Positions 55,716-64,000 of a DNA stretch of 64,000 nucleotides are shown here, one piece after another. The notes below the pieces were generated by a model. The model was not told the DNA's origin. It saw only the letters and a list, made by a program, of their open reading frames with translations, and did no database searches. The stretch's first letter is position 1; each line of letters opens with the position of its first letter. The position numbers were made by a program, and so were the translations under genes. Source of the stretch: Chitinophaga skermanii (lineage in GTDB: Bacteria; Bacteroidota; Bacteroidia; Chitinophagales; Chitinophagaceae); contig NZ_QLLL01000005.1 in NCBI RefSeq assembly GCF_003259335.1, positions 372,001-436,000 of the forward strand, given 5' to 3'.

Positions 55716-55854
55716 TATTCAGTATCAACCACTTCCGTAATGCAGCACAACTTCCTCCCAAGCCCGCAAAAATTCCATCGCCGGCATTGTGGATATCGCC
55801 AATTTCTTGCATCATTACGTTAGTAACTCAGTTCCAAAATCTAAAAAACTTCAA

Positions 55855-56547
55855 ATGTTTACACGTAAACTCATTTGGGCAATGGTTGCCATGCTGACTT
55901 CCGCTACTGCATTCGCTCAAAAATATGAAAAGGGTGTGATCTACACAGCAAAAGGTGACAGTCTAACCGGTTTCATCGAAAAGAAACTACTATCCACTAA
56001 TTCACCCGAAGCTATCCATTTTAAATCCTCTAAAGAAGGTGAAGTTGTTACCTATTTGCCTACTATGGTAAAAGGGTTCAAGTATACCGACCTCAACGAA
56101 ACTTTCATTAGCCAAGAACTAACACTAGATCTTACTTCTCAGAAATTAGAGGATCTCAAGAACCGCGCACAACAAACACGCGATATTCAAAAGAAAACAG
56201 TTTTCATTCAATTGCTACTCGAAGGTCAAACGAAACTATACGTTTACAACTGGGGCAATAATATCGATTACTTCATCTTACAAGACGAAGTAAAACAGTT
56301 CTACCCTCTCGATAACCTCGTAGAATATGAAGGTGTGAGAAGGTTTTCCAATCAACAAAGCCAACAAGAATTGCTAACTACAATTCCTGTATATAAAGGT
56401 GCTTTAAAACGTGTATTCAATACTTGCGTATCAGATAAACAACTGAAACCGGTACGCTACACTAAAAAGAGCCTGGTAGAAATTATTAAAAAATACGAAG
56501 CTTGTCAATATGGTAAAGATGCTTTACGGTCGATTGTAGAATACTAA
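55855..56547 (+). CDS. Secreted protein, paralog B of a four-gene family (short form)
   Basis: 230 residues from the Met at 55855, which begins a signal peptide (MFTRKLIWAMVAMLTSATAFA); the frame is open to 55789. Same plan as paralog A: EKGVIYTAKGDSLTGFIEKK, FKSSKEGEVVTYLPTMVKGFKY, LTLDLTSQ, TRDIQKKTVFIQLLLEGQTK, YFILQDE, and the paired-Cys end (NTCVSD ... YEACQYG). It ends right after that module, like A. A terminator identical to the one after the next gene follows. Function unknown. Confidence 0.75.
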   Translation: MFTRKLIWAMVAMLTSATAFAQKYEKGVIYTAKGDSLTGFIEKKLLSTNSPEAIHFKSSKEGEVVTYLPTMVKGFKYTDLNETFISQELTLDLTSQKLEDLKNRAQQTRDIQKKTVFIQLLLEGQTKLYVYNWGNNIDYFILQDEVKQFYPLDNLVEYEGVRRFSNQQSQQELLTTIPVYKGALKRVFNTCVSDKQLKPVRYTKKSLVEIIKKYEACQYGKDALRSIVEY

Positions 56548-56611
56548 ACCTGCTGTCTTCGTACGCTGAATGCAAATTCGTACAGTTATTACATAAGATT
56601 AATTAGTTTGA

Positions 56612-56647
56612 TGAAAAGGATCGATCACTATAGGTCGATCCTTTTTT
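56612..56647 (+). terminator. Terminator after paralog B (duplicated hairpin, copy 1)
   Basis: AAAAGGATCGA and TCGATCCTTTT arms around a ten-base TCACTATAGG-type loop, then six T. The same sequence recurs at 57999 with one extra T. Confidence 0.9.
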
Positions 56648-56737
56648 ATGTTACTATTCGTGTATCAAAAATATGTTGCTCCAAGTATTTGCAGTAATTT
56701 AGCGGCAAATTTTCGTAACTAAATTATTATTTAACCT

Positions 56738-57982
56738 ATGCGTTATGTAAAAGTAGGCCTCTTGGCCATCGCAACAATATTTGCGTCGCGAGCAACTGCA
56801 CAACAATTTGAACAAGGTGTTATTATTCGTGCTGTGGGCGACAGTGTAAAAGGATTCCTCGAAACAAGAACGAAAGACCGTACTCCTCAATCTATTCGTT
56901 TCAAAACAACTGCTACTGGTACTATTGAAACCTATACACCGGATCAAATCCAAGGTTTCAAATATAACAATGGTAACGTGTATACCAGCCAACAATTATC
57001 CCTCGATTTAACAACGCACAACATTACCGCGTTAGAAAAAATGGGCGAAAATGAAAGGAATATCCAGCAGAAAAAGTTCTTTATTGAGCAAGTATTGAAA
57101 GGGAAAATGAGTTTATACAAAATGGTGTACGACAATTCCCTGGAATATTATATCCTGGAAGATGAGAATGGCCAATTTACACCATTGAACAATACCGTTA
57201 TGTATAACCACAAGCAAGATGCTATACAAACATTGCCTTATTATCAAACTACCTTGTTAGAGAAAATGGGCAATTGCGTGGATGTAAATAAGATCAATAC
57301 TATTCAATACAAAGAAACAGCATTGATCAACGTAGTTAAGAAGTACCAAGCATGCAAATATGGTACTGCAACTGTACAAGACATCCAAGATACACGTGTA
57401 AAATCGGGTCCTTTGCAGTTCGGGGTACTGGCAGGCTACGGTTCGGCTAGTTTTAAATATGATTTATTCGACGGTAAAGCTGATTCGAAAAATAGCGGAA
57501 CTCCTTTAGTAGGCGCGTTTATGAATATTCCGCTTTCACGTCAATACATGAAAATGTCGATTGTTGTAGAAGGTTTGTATCGCCAAGTAAGCACAGAAGG
57601 TACTAAAACAGATATGTACTCCGAAGTGCGTGATTTTAAAGCAGGCTTTAGTTATGCGCAACTGAATGCCCTATTTCGCTACATGTTCCCTTCTAAATCT
57701 TCTATTAAACCTTTATTGTTCGCTGGTTTTGGTAATAGCTTCGTTATTAGTACCAAAGAAAATGAATACAAACGCCGCGTTGCTTTAAACGATAACCGCG
57801 ATGCAGGTACTATGTTCACCGGTGTACGTAATTACGAACAATCATTTATTGTTGGTGCCGGTATTATGGTGAAAAAGTTTGGAGTAGATGTTAGGTATGA
57901 AGGCGGTAACGGGTTCTCTAGCCTAAATGGAACACAAGTGGGTAGAAAACAAGTAAGTGGAGTTGTGAAATACAATTTCTAA
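56738..57982 (+). CDS. Secreted/outer-membrane protein, paralog C (long form with barrel)
   Basis: 414 residues, signal peptide to about residue 21 (ASRATAQ). Residues 22-215 repeat the family module (EQGVIIRAVGDSVKGFLE, YTPDQIQGFKY, LSLDLTTH, NERNIQQKKFFIEQVLKGK, YYILEDENGQFTPLNN, GNCVDV ... YQACKYG). Residues about 225-414 add an outer-membrane beta-barrel-like domain with alternating strands (PLQFGVLAGYGSASFKY, YMKMSIVVEGLYRQVS, PLLFAGFGNSFVI, VDVRYEGGNGFSS) ending in VSGVVKYNF with terminal Phe. So the family module is the exported part of a porin-like protein. Function unknown. Confidence 0.78.
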   Translation: MRYVKVGLLAIATIFASRATAQQFEQGVIIRAVGDSVKGFLETRTKDRTPQSIRFKTTATGTIETYTPDQIQGFKYNNGNVYTSQQLSLDLTTHNITALEKMGENERNIQQKKFFIEQVLKGKMSLYKMVYDNSLEYYILEDENGQFTPLNNTVMYNHKQDAIQTLPYYQTTLLEKMGNCVDVNKINTIQYKETALINVVKKYQACKYGTATVQDIQDTRVKSGPLQFGVLAGYGSASFKYDLFDGKADSKNSGTPLVGAFMNIPLSRQYMKMSIVVEGLYRQVSTEGTKTDMYSEVRDFKAGFSYAQLNALFRYMFPSKSSIKPLLFAGFGNSFVISTKENEYKRRVALNDNRDAGTMFTGVRNYEQSFIVGAGIMVKKFGVDVRYEGGNGFSSLNGTQVGRKQVSGVVKYNF

Positions 57983-57998
57983 TCTAAAAGATATTTTT

Positions 57999-58034
57999 TG
58001 AAAAGGATCGATCACTATAGGTCGATCCTTTTTT
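57999..58034 (+). terminator. Terminator after paralog C (duplicated hairpin, copy 2)
   Basis: Identical arms and loop to the hairpin at 56612, followed by seven T. Confidence 0.9.
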
Positions 58035-58118
58035 TATGAAACCTAACCCCAACCCGCCGAAAGTATCGTTTATAGGTCGTATATCTTATCAACCAAACCT
58101 TACAATTTACACGACACT

Positions 58119-59357
58119 ATGACGGCAAAATTTTGGCTATGCAGCCTACTCTGTTTGTTATGTACCATTCAATCCCAAGCAGGGCATTACGAAAAAGGAA
58201 CGATTTATAAACCCAATGGCGATAGTTTGCAAGGCTATATCGAAAATACCTACAAGGATAAAACGCCGCAATACATCCTCTTCAAAACTACATTGGATGC
58301 TACTGCAATAACTTACCTCCCAACTGATCTAGCAGGCTTTTATTACGCGGAAAGTGACGAACGCTTTAAAAGCATGCAAGTAAAGTTGGATGTTACCACC
58401 AGGTCTGCAGAGAATTTAGCTACCATGCACCCCGGTAATCGCAATATCCAGGATAAGCGAATTTTCGCACAATGCATCCTGAAAGGACAGGTAAGTTTGT
58501 ATGAATATGATCACCTATCCGGTACCGGTTATTTTATCGTGGAGGATGAAAATGGTGGTTTGACTGTACTGAATAACACTGTTGTATATAATCATAACAG
58601 CAGTGCCCTACAAACTTTACCCTATTATAGAACAGAATTATTAGAGATAGTAGGCAATTGCGTCAACGAGAAAACAATAGATGCTACACCTTATACTGCG
58701 AAAGGATTGAAAACCGTTATAAAACAATACCTATCGTGTAAGTATGGCGCCGAAAATATGGCCATTACTGAAAAGGTAAAAGCTAAAGCACCTGTTCAGT
58801 ATGGTTTTATGGGAGGAGTTGGTATTACAAAATTCGAATGGGAGCATGTGTTAAACCGTTTTGAAATTGATAACTACTTTACACCAACGATTGGCGTATT
58901 TGTAAAAGCTTCGCTATCCAAAAAGTACTTGCGTTGGGCCGCTATAGCCGAATTACAATACAGAAGTATTAATCTAAACGGAAATTATTTCGCTAATTGG
59001 AACTTGGCAGATCCGTATAAAGTAGATATCGATTTGGATTATGTTCAACTCAATGTAATCGGTGAATATACGCACCCTTTTACCTCGAAGATAAAGCCCC
59101 GTTTTGGCTTAGGTATTGGAAGTGGCTTTATGGTACGTGAACGGAATAATTCATATAGTAAACCAACAGAAGGCAAGAAGCCGCTAATAGAAGGCTACCG
59201 GAAGTATGATCAGTCCTGGATTTGTTTAGTGGGAATGAATATTGGATACCGTTGGGATGTAGATGCTAGGTACGACCGGGGAGCAGGTTTTGCTAATACA
59301 ATTGGCGCACAAACGATTAGACATACGGTGTATTTAATCACCCGGTACCGCCTCTAA
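58119..59357 (+). CDS. Secreted/outer-membrane protein, paralog D (long form with barrel)
   Basis: 412 residues, signal peptide to about residue 22 (CTIQSQA). Family module: YEKGTIYKPNGDSLQGYIE, ITYLPTDLAGFYY, VKLDVTTR, GNRNIQDKRIFAQCILKGQ, YFIVEDENGGLTVLNN, GNCVNE ... YLSCKYG. Barrel-like C-terminal half from about residue 225 with PVQYGFMGGVGITKFEW, LRWAAIAELQYRSI, RFGLGIGSGFMV and a final VYLITRYRL. Closest by layout to paralog C. Function unknown. Confidence 0.78.
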   Translation: MTAKFWLCSLLCLLCTIQSQAGHYEKGTIYKPNGDSLQGYIENTYKDKTPQYILFKTTLDATAITYLPTDLAGFYYAESDERFKSMQVKLDVTTRSAENLATMHPGNRNIQDKRIFAQCILKGQVSLYEYDHLSGTGYFIVEDENGGLTVLNNTVVYNHNSSALQTLPYYRTELLEIVGNCVNEKTIDATPYTAKGLKTVIKQYLSCKYGAENMAITEKVKAKAPVQYGFMGGVGITKFEWEHVLNRFEIDNYFTPTIGVFVKASLSKKYLRWAAIAELQYRSINLNGNYFANWNLADPYKVDIDLDYVQLNVIGEYTHPFTSKIKPRFGLGIGSGFMVRERNNSYSKPTEGKKPLIEGYRKYDQSWICLVGMNIGYRWDVDARYDRGAGFANTIGAQTIRHTVYLITRYRL

Positions 59358-59367
59358 ATCATAAAAA

Positions 59368-59392
59368 AAGGGTTAAGCTTTGCTTAACCCTT
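59368..59392 (-). terminator. Terminator overlapping the end of ald
   Basis: AAGGGTTAAGC and GCTTAACCCTT (59368-59378, 59382-59392) with a 3-base loop; on the minus strand TTTTTTT follows. The ald stop codon lies inside the right arm. Confidence 0.8.
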
Positions 59393-60601
59393 CACTGCTA
59401 ACAGCAGTTCTAAATCAGTATATTTCAATTTGAATTTCTCGCTAAGATGGTAGTTTGTTAAAGCTCCTTTGTACAAGTATATCCCATTCCGCACACCTCT
59501 CTTAATCCATACTAAGTTCTCAAACCCGCCATCATCTGCCGCTTCCAGCAATAAAGGCATCAATACGTTACTAATTGCTTGCGATGCTGTACCCGCAAAT
59601 CCCGAAGGAATATTTGGAACACAGTAATGTATTACATCGTACTTCTTGAAAACCGGGTTTTCATGCGTGGTTACATCCGAGGTTTCAAAACAACCACCAC
59701 GATCTATACTTACATCCACTATCACAGAACCGGCTTTCATATTGCTTACCATCGATTCTGTTACAACAATGGGTGTACGGCCACTTTGAGATGATAATGC
59801 TCCCACCGCCACGTCGGCATTTTTCAATTGCTCAGCGAGTACGCGTGGTTGAATAACTGAGGTAAATAAGCGTACACCTATGTTATTTTGAAGACGTTTT
59901 AGTTTATAGATATTATTATCAAATACTTTTACACTGGAACCCAATGCTAAGGCTGTTCTAGCAGCAAATTCACCTACAATGCCGGCACCAATAATTACCA
60001 CTTTCGTAGGCGGAATACCCGTAATGCCTCCTAGCAAAATACCTTTCCCACGGTTACTATTACTCAAATATTGCCCCGCTATTAACATCACCGCACTACC
60101 GGCAATTTCACTCATAGCACGAACGATCGGGTATGTACCTGCATCATCTTTTAAATTCTCGAAGCTGAGGAGCGTAATTCGTTTATCCATCATGCGCTGT
60201 ACCTGCTCAGCTTTCAATACCGATAAATGGATAGGTGAAATAACAATTTGGTGGGGGTGTAATAACTCGATTTCATCGTCGGTTAATGGGGCCGATTTTA
60301 CGATAATTTCTGCTTTAAATACATCCTTCTTATCGTACACAATTTCTGCGCCCGCTTCCGAATAATCCGTATCATAAAAATGCGAACCATCGCCTGCTTT
60401 ATGCTCAACCACTATATGATGACCATTATTCGCCAGGATGCTCACAGCTTCTGGGGTGAGGGCAATGCGGTTTTCTTGGAAAGATTGCTCTTTGGGAATG
60501 CCAATGAATAAACGGGAATTTTTCTGTGGAATATCCAACGTTTCTTCCATGGGCGTGTAAGTAAAGCCCGCACTCACAACAGGTTTTTGCCTTTGATCCA
60601 T
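59384..60601 (-). CDS. ald: Alanine dehydrogenase
   Basis: 405 residues. N-terminal FIGIPKEQSFQENRIALTPEAVSIL, catalytic Lys/His region (VEHKAGDGS; SPIHLS), NAD motif VVIIGAGIVGEFAARTAL, and DVSIDRGGCFETSDVTTH. The enzyme reversibly deaminates L-alanine to pyruvate with NAD. It is about 35 residues longer at the N-terminus than many Ald proteins. It follows tsaE by 50 bases on the same strand; in many Bacteroidota tsaE and ald adjoin porX, but porX is not here. Confidence 0.93.
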   Translation of the reverse strand: MDQRQKPVVSAGFTYTPMEETLDIPQKNSRLFIGIPKEQSFQENRIALTPEAVSILANNGHHIVVEHKAGDGSHFYDTDYSEAGAEIVYDKKDVFKAEIIVKSAPLTDDEIELLHPHQIVISPIHLSVLKAEQVQRMMDKRITLLSFENLKDDAGTYPIVRAMSEIAGSAVMLIAGQYLSNSNRGKGILLGGITGIPPTKVVIIGAGIVGEFAARTALALGSSVKVFDNNIYKLKRLQNNIGVRLFTSVIQPRVLAEQLKNADVAVGALSSQSGRTPIVVTESMVSNMKAGSVIVDVSIDRGGCFETSDVTTHENPVFKKYDVIHYCVPNIPSGFAGTASQAISNVLMPLLLEAADDGGFENLVWIKRGVRNGIYLYKGALTNYHLSEKFKLKYTDLELLLAVKG

Positions 60602-60651
60602 AAATGTTTATAGGATTATCAAAATGAAATTACGTATTTCTCAAAGATAAG

Positions 60652-61074
60652 CTATTTCTGAGCCCGTAATAGCCTTTTTTCGTTGGGTAATACTTCTAAC
60701 GTAAGCGTAACGGTGTCTAATGGCATGATGTCTTCTACCACACCTGGCCATTCCACGAAACAAATGGCCCCCTGGTACAAACAATCCTCTACACCGGCGT
60801 CCATCGCCTCTTGCTCGTTTTTTAAACGGTATAAGTCGAGGTGAAATATGCTCTTTTGCATACCGTCTTCGTTATAGGCATACTCGTTGATGATCGAGAA
60901 AGTAGGACTTCCCGTCGTATCTTTCACTCCTTTAGCAGCACATAAGGCTTTCACAAAGGTGGTTTTCCCAGCACCCATCTGCCCATGCAAAGCAAACGTT
61001 GTAGATCCCGCCATTTCTTTCCAAAATGTTGCCGCGGCGGAGGGCAGTTCTGCTAACGAAAATTCGAGTTCCAT
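60652..61074 (-). CDS. tsaE: tRNA threonylcarbamoyladenosine biosynthesis ATPase TsaE
   Basis: 140 residues. Walker A LHGQMGAGKTTFVKAL (about 30-45), then GSPTFSIINEY and the Walker B-like IFHLDLYRL, with CFVEWPGVVEDI near the end. TsaE is needed with TsaB and TsaD to form t6A on ANN-reading tRNAs. Length is normal for the family. Confidence 0.95.
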   Translation of the reverse strand: MELEFSLAELPSAAATFWKEMAGSTTFALHGQMGAGKTTFVKALCAAKGVKDTTGSPTFSIINEYAYNEDGMQKSIFHLDLYRLKNEQEAMDAGVEDCLYQGAICFVEWPGVVEDIMPLDTVTLTLEVLPNEKRLLRAQK

Positions 61075-61132
61075 AACCTAAAATTAGCAATCTCGTTGCA
61101 TTAATATTTCCCTCCCTTAAAAAAGCATTCAA

Positions 61133-61140
61133 TAATTTTG
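61133..61140 (+). promoter_or_regulatory. -7 element of copA
   Basis: TAATTTTG matches TAnnTTTG. The leader of about 90 bases contains a GGGGC/GCCCC hairpin (61149-61165). Confidence 0.45.
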
Positions 61141-61236
61141 TAAAACAGGGGGCGAATGGAGCCCCAACTACTACGTATGGTGGCTTCCCTACCTGTATCC
61201 AGTACAATTTTAAGACTATTTTAAGCGCATTTAATA

Positions 61237-63345
61237 ATGGAAACAATCAGTTGCAAGGTAAAAGGAATGAACTGCTCGAGTTGTGCGCTCACCATCTCAA
61301 AATACCTCGAGAAAAAAGGTATGGAGAACGTGGTGCTAAGCTTCGCTACGGAAGAATTGAGCTTCACCAACCCCAATACTGCCGAAACCAAGGAAATACT
61401 CGGTGGAATCGAACATTTGGGCTATGAAGTAATATTACCCGGGCAAGAACAAAAAACAATCCCTTTCTATCATACCTTACAGTTCAAGTTCTACGCCTGC
61501 CTAGTATTTACACTACCATTGCTATTGCATATGTGGGTAAACTGGCATTGGCTTCACAATCCATATGTGCAATTGGCGCTCACCACACCCGTATATCTCA
61601 TTGGTATGTGGCATTTCGGGCTTAGTGCCTTCCGATCGCTAAAAAACGGGGTCGCCAATATGGATGTTTTAATCACGCTTGGCGCCACGGCCGCCTTTGG
61701 ATATAGCCTCACGGGCACATGGCTACATTTAGGCGAAAACTACTTGTTCTACGAAACCGCGGCAGCTATTATCACGCTCGTGTTTCTAGGGAACCTATTG
61801 GAAGAAAAATCCGTGCAGCAAACCACCACTGCCATCGGCGAACTCGCTAAAATGCAAGTTACCATGGCTAAAAAACTCGATAGCCACGATGGTGGCCACG
61901 AACACGTGCACGAAATCGATAACCGCCACCTAAAAGTAGGCGACCGCGTACTCGTTAATACCGGCGATAAAATTCCCATGGATGGTACCATTTACTGGGG
62001 ACAAGCTGCTATCAACGAATCTATGATCACGGGTGAAAGTAAACCGGTAAGCAAACAAGAAAAGGATAAAGTCATCGGGGGAACAATCCTAGAAGAAGGC
62101 AGCATCAAAATATTCATCACTGCTACCGGTAAAGACACGGTACTTTCCTATATCATCGAATTAGTGAAACAAGCACAGGGCAATAAACCGCCCATGCAAC
62201 GTTTAGCCGATAAAATCAGCGCGATTTTCGTGCCTACCGTACTCGGCATTTCCTTGCTAACATTTATCGGTTGGTTCTTCTTTGCAGGGGCCGAGTTATC
62301 TACATCTATTATGCATAGCGTGGCCGTATTGGTGATTGCTTGCCCTTGCGCCATGGGCCTCGCAACCCCGGCTGCCGTAATGGTAGGATTGGGTAGGGCG
62401 GCACGGAACGGGATTTTGATCAAAGGTGGTCAAACCTTGGAAGAATTTAAGAACATCAAACAAGTTGTATTCGATAAAACAGGCACACTTACCACTGGTA
62501 AGCTCACTATTGGTGATTATTGCTTCGAGAATATGACGGAAGAGTCGTTCAAATCGATCGTTTTCAGCCTAGAAAAATACTCTTCACATCCCATCGCTAA
62601 ATCCCTTACCGCTACTTGGAAAGGTGTACCTACGGTAGATTTACTCCAAGTACGCGAACAGAAAGGGGTAGGCATGTTGGCATCCGATAAAGCCGGTAAC
62701 CAATGGCAGCTAGGTTCCTATAAAATGGCCGCCAGCGCTACTGCTGATGATACACATGAAATCTACCTCTTGAAAAATGGTGCATTGGCAGGTTGGATCA
62801 ACTTTAAAGACGAGCTTCGCCCCGAAGCCAAGCAAGTAATTGCCAGCCTCGAACAAAGTGGTATAGAAACGATTTTGTTGAGCGGCGATATGCAACGAAA
62901 ATGCGAAGCCATCGCTGCAGAGCTTGGCATCCAAAAAGTATATGCCGAACATTCACCTGCACAAAAGCTAGCCCGCGTAGAGGAACTAATGCACACCGCA
63001 CCAACAGCCATGGTGGGCGACGGTATCAACGATGCGCCTGCTTTATCAAAAGCTACTATCGGTATTTCCCTCAGCGATGCTACGCAAGTAGCCATGCAAA
63101 GTGCTAATGTAGTATTGTTGAAAAACGACCTGGGTAACTTGCCACTGGCAATGGGCTTAGGAAAACATACTTATCTCACGATCAAACAAAACCTCTTCTG
63201 GGCCTTCTCTTATAACGTGGTGGCTATCCCGGTAGCAGCATTGGGCTTTTTAAGCCCCATTTTAGGCGCGGCCGTTATGGCGGTGTCTGATATTGTGCTG
63301 GCCGTGAATTCTGTTCGTTTGCGCTATAAAAATGTGAATAATTAA
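61237..63345 (+). CDS. copA: Copper-transporting P1B-type ATPase
   Basis: 702 residues. One N-terminal metal-binding domain (GMNCSSCALTI, Cys 13 and 16), membrane helices, an actuator domain (TGES) with an unusual His-rich insert (DSHDGGHEHVHEID, about 213-226), the CPC ion path (IACPCAMGLATP, Cys about 369 and 371), phosphorylation site DKTGTLT (about 413), HP motif (SSHPIAKSL) and GDGINDAPAL. CPC with these flanks marks Cu+ export. The His-rich stretch could bind metal. It is divergent from tsaE and followed by a terminator. Confidence 0.93.
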   Translation: METISCKVKGMNCSSCALTISKYLEKKGMENVVLSFATEELSFTNPNTAETKEILGGIEHLGYEVILPGQEQKTIPFYHTLQFKFYACLVFTLPLLLHMWVNWHWLHNPYVQLALTTPVYLIGMWHFGLSAFRSLKNGVANMDVLITLGATAAFGYSLTGTWLHLGENYLFYETAAAIITLVFLGNLLEEKSVQQTTTAIGELAKMQVTMAKKLDSHDGGHEHVHEIDNRHLKVGDRVLVNTGDKIPMDGTIYWGQAAINESMITGESKPVSKQEKDKVIGGTILEEGSIKIFITATGKDTVLSYIIELVKQAQGNKPPMQRLADKISAIFVPTVLGISLLTFIGWFFFAGAELSTSIMHSVAVLVIACPCAMGLATPAAVMVGLGRAARNGILIKGGQTLEEFKNIKQVVFDKTGTLTTGKLTIGDYCFENMTEESFKSIVFSLEKYSSHPIAKSLTATWKGVPTVDLLQVREQKGVGMLASDKAGNQWQLGSYKMAASATADDTHEIYLLKNGALAGWINFKDELRPEAKQVIASLEQSGIETILLSGDMQRKCEAIAAELGIQKVYAEHSPAQKLARVEELMHTAPTAMVGDGINDAPALSKATIGISLSDATQVAMQSANVVLLKNDLGNLPLAMGLGKHTYLTIKQNLFWAFSYNVVAIPVAALGFLSPILGAAVMAVSDIVLAVNSVRLRYKNVNN

Positions 63346-63366
63346 AAATTAAATGCAACTTTATAG

Positions 63367-63405
63367 AACGCTGTATCGTGTGGAAGCATGGTACAGCGTT
63401 TTTTT
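63367..63405 (+). terminator. Terminator after copA
   Basis: AACGCTGTA and TACAGCGTT (63367-63375, 63392-63400) followed by T. Confidence 0.8.
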
Positions 63406-63429
63406 ACACCAAAGCAAATTTGCTCAACT

Positions 63430-64000
63430 ATGATTACCTATTGGATCGATTTGATAGGCACCTTTATGTTCGCTATCTCCGGGGCCTTGGCTGCTTGGGA
63501 TAAAAAGATGTACCATGATATTTTCGGGGTTTCATTCACCGCGTTTGTTACGGCCATCGGAGGCGGTACTTTGCGCGATGTAATTCTAGGTATTCACCCC
63601 ATCGTATGGGTAAAAGACCAGTCGTATATTATAGCCATTGCTTTGGGCGTATTGGTAACCGTCGTTTTCAGAACCATTTTGCTCCGCTACAAGCGCTCGC
63701 TGTTCCTCTTTGATACCATCGGTATTGGGTTTTATACGATTCTTGGGGTGCAAAAATCGCTCGCCTTCGGCGTAAATCCTTGGGCCGCAGTTATTATGGG
63801 TATGATGTCGGCCATCTTCGGGGGCGTTATCCGCGATACATTGGTGAACGAAATTCCGCTCATCTTCTCCCGCCAAATTTATGCTACGGCTTGCCTAGCC
63901 GGTGCTACCGTGTATATCTTGCTAGGCTATACGGGTATCGATTTAGAGGTGAATATGATTTTAAGTATCATTTTGATCATCTCTATTCGGTTGTTTGCTT
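63430..64000 (+). CDS. TRIC/UPF0126 cation channel family protein, truncated by window end
   Basis: The frame begins at the ATG 63430 and stays open to the window end (190 residues; about 200 is the usual full length). Two inverted three-helix repeats, each with a GGG/GG.xRD motif (AIGGGTLRDVILG about residue 37; AIFGGVIRDTLVN about 122), identify the TRIC (UPF0126/YadS-like) family, which forms trimeric cation channels in bacteria. It is not an artefact of edge effects: membrane helices alternate as expected. Confidence 0.88.
   Translation, partial: MITYWIDLIGTFMFAISGALAAWDKKMYHDIFGVSFTAFVTAIGGGTLRDVILGIHPIVWVKDQSYIIAIALGVLVTVVFRTILLRYKRSLFLFDTIGIGFYTILGVQKSLAFGVNPWAAVIMGMMSAIFGGVIRDTLVNEIPLIFSRQIYATACLAGATVYILLGYTGIDLEVNMILSIILIISIRLFA

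Overview
The window comes from a Bacteroidota chromosome, most likely a member of the Chitinophagaceae or a close relative. The evidence is TonB-dependent receptors with a carboxypeptidase-like N-terminal domain, a surface-lipoprotein export signal (acidic residues after the lipobox Cys), a type IX secretion (type B) C-terminal sorting domain, many TAnnTTTG -7 promoter elements of the Bacteroidota type, and the ftsX-DUF3098-uppP cluster. I saw no rRNA, tRNA, CRISPR array or insertion sequence.

Layout. 1-5.9 kb: end of a TonB receptor, a beta-helix surface lipoprotein, an OprO/P-type porin and, convergent to these, a PhoR-like kinase and PhoB-like regulator. This looks like a phosphate or anion acquisition locus. 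5.9-6.9 kb: a 1-kb non-coding stretch with palindromes and about 240 bp of motifs repeated every 11 bp. 6.9-11 kb: a secreted protein with a possible clan-CD cysteine peptidase C-terminus, then an MsbA-type ABC exporter. 11.2-15.7 kb: atpBEFHA, ended by a terminator with no atpG after it. 16-32.5 kb: a 5.5-kDa-residue-scale giant (about 5,509 residues) made of a lectin-like domain, about 37 DUF11 repeats, PKD-like and cadherin-like modules and a T9SS sorting domain. 32.7-36.7 kb: TonB receptor-like protein, TPR protein, small membrane protein with a winged-helix regulator. 36.8-49.8 kb: mostly housekeeping genes (methyltransferase, pdxA, rsmA, dehydrogenase, greA, HIT, ruvC, ruvB), two orphan OmpR-type regulators, a flippase-like protein with DUF3108 partner, an M28 peptidase and an EEP hydrolase. 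49.9-54.9 kb: leuS, ftsX, DUF3098, uppP. 55-59.4 kb: four tandem paralogs of an unrecognised secreted family. 59.4-64 kb: ald, tsaE, copA and a truncated TRIC channel gene.

How genes work together: the first 6 kb couples outer-membrane uptake proteins to a two-component system; the atp genes give the Fo sector plus delta and alpha, so gamma, beta and epsilon must be elsewhere; the giant protein would be exported by T9SS and anchored at the surface; ftsX and uppP serve division and cell-wall lipid recycling. The least explained items are the 11-bp periodic array, the four-paralog family, the peptidase-like protein, the 12-domain super-repeat in the giant gene, and the promoter-plus-terminator leader of greA.
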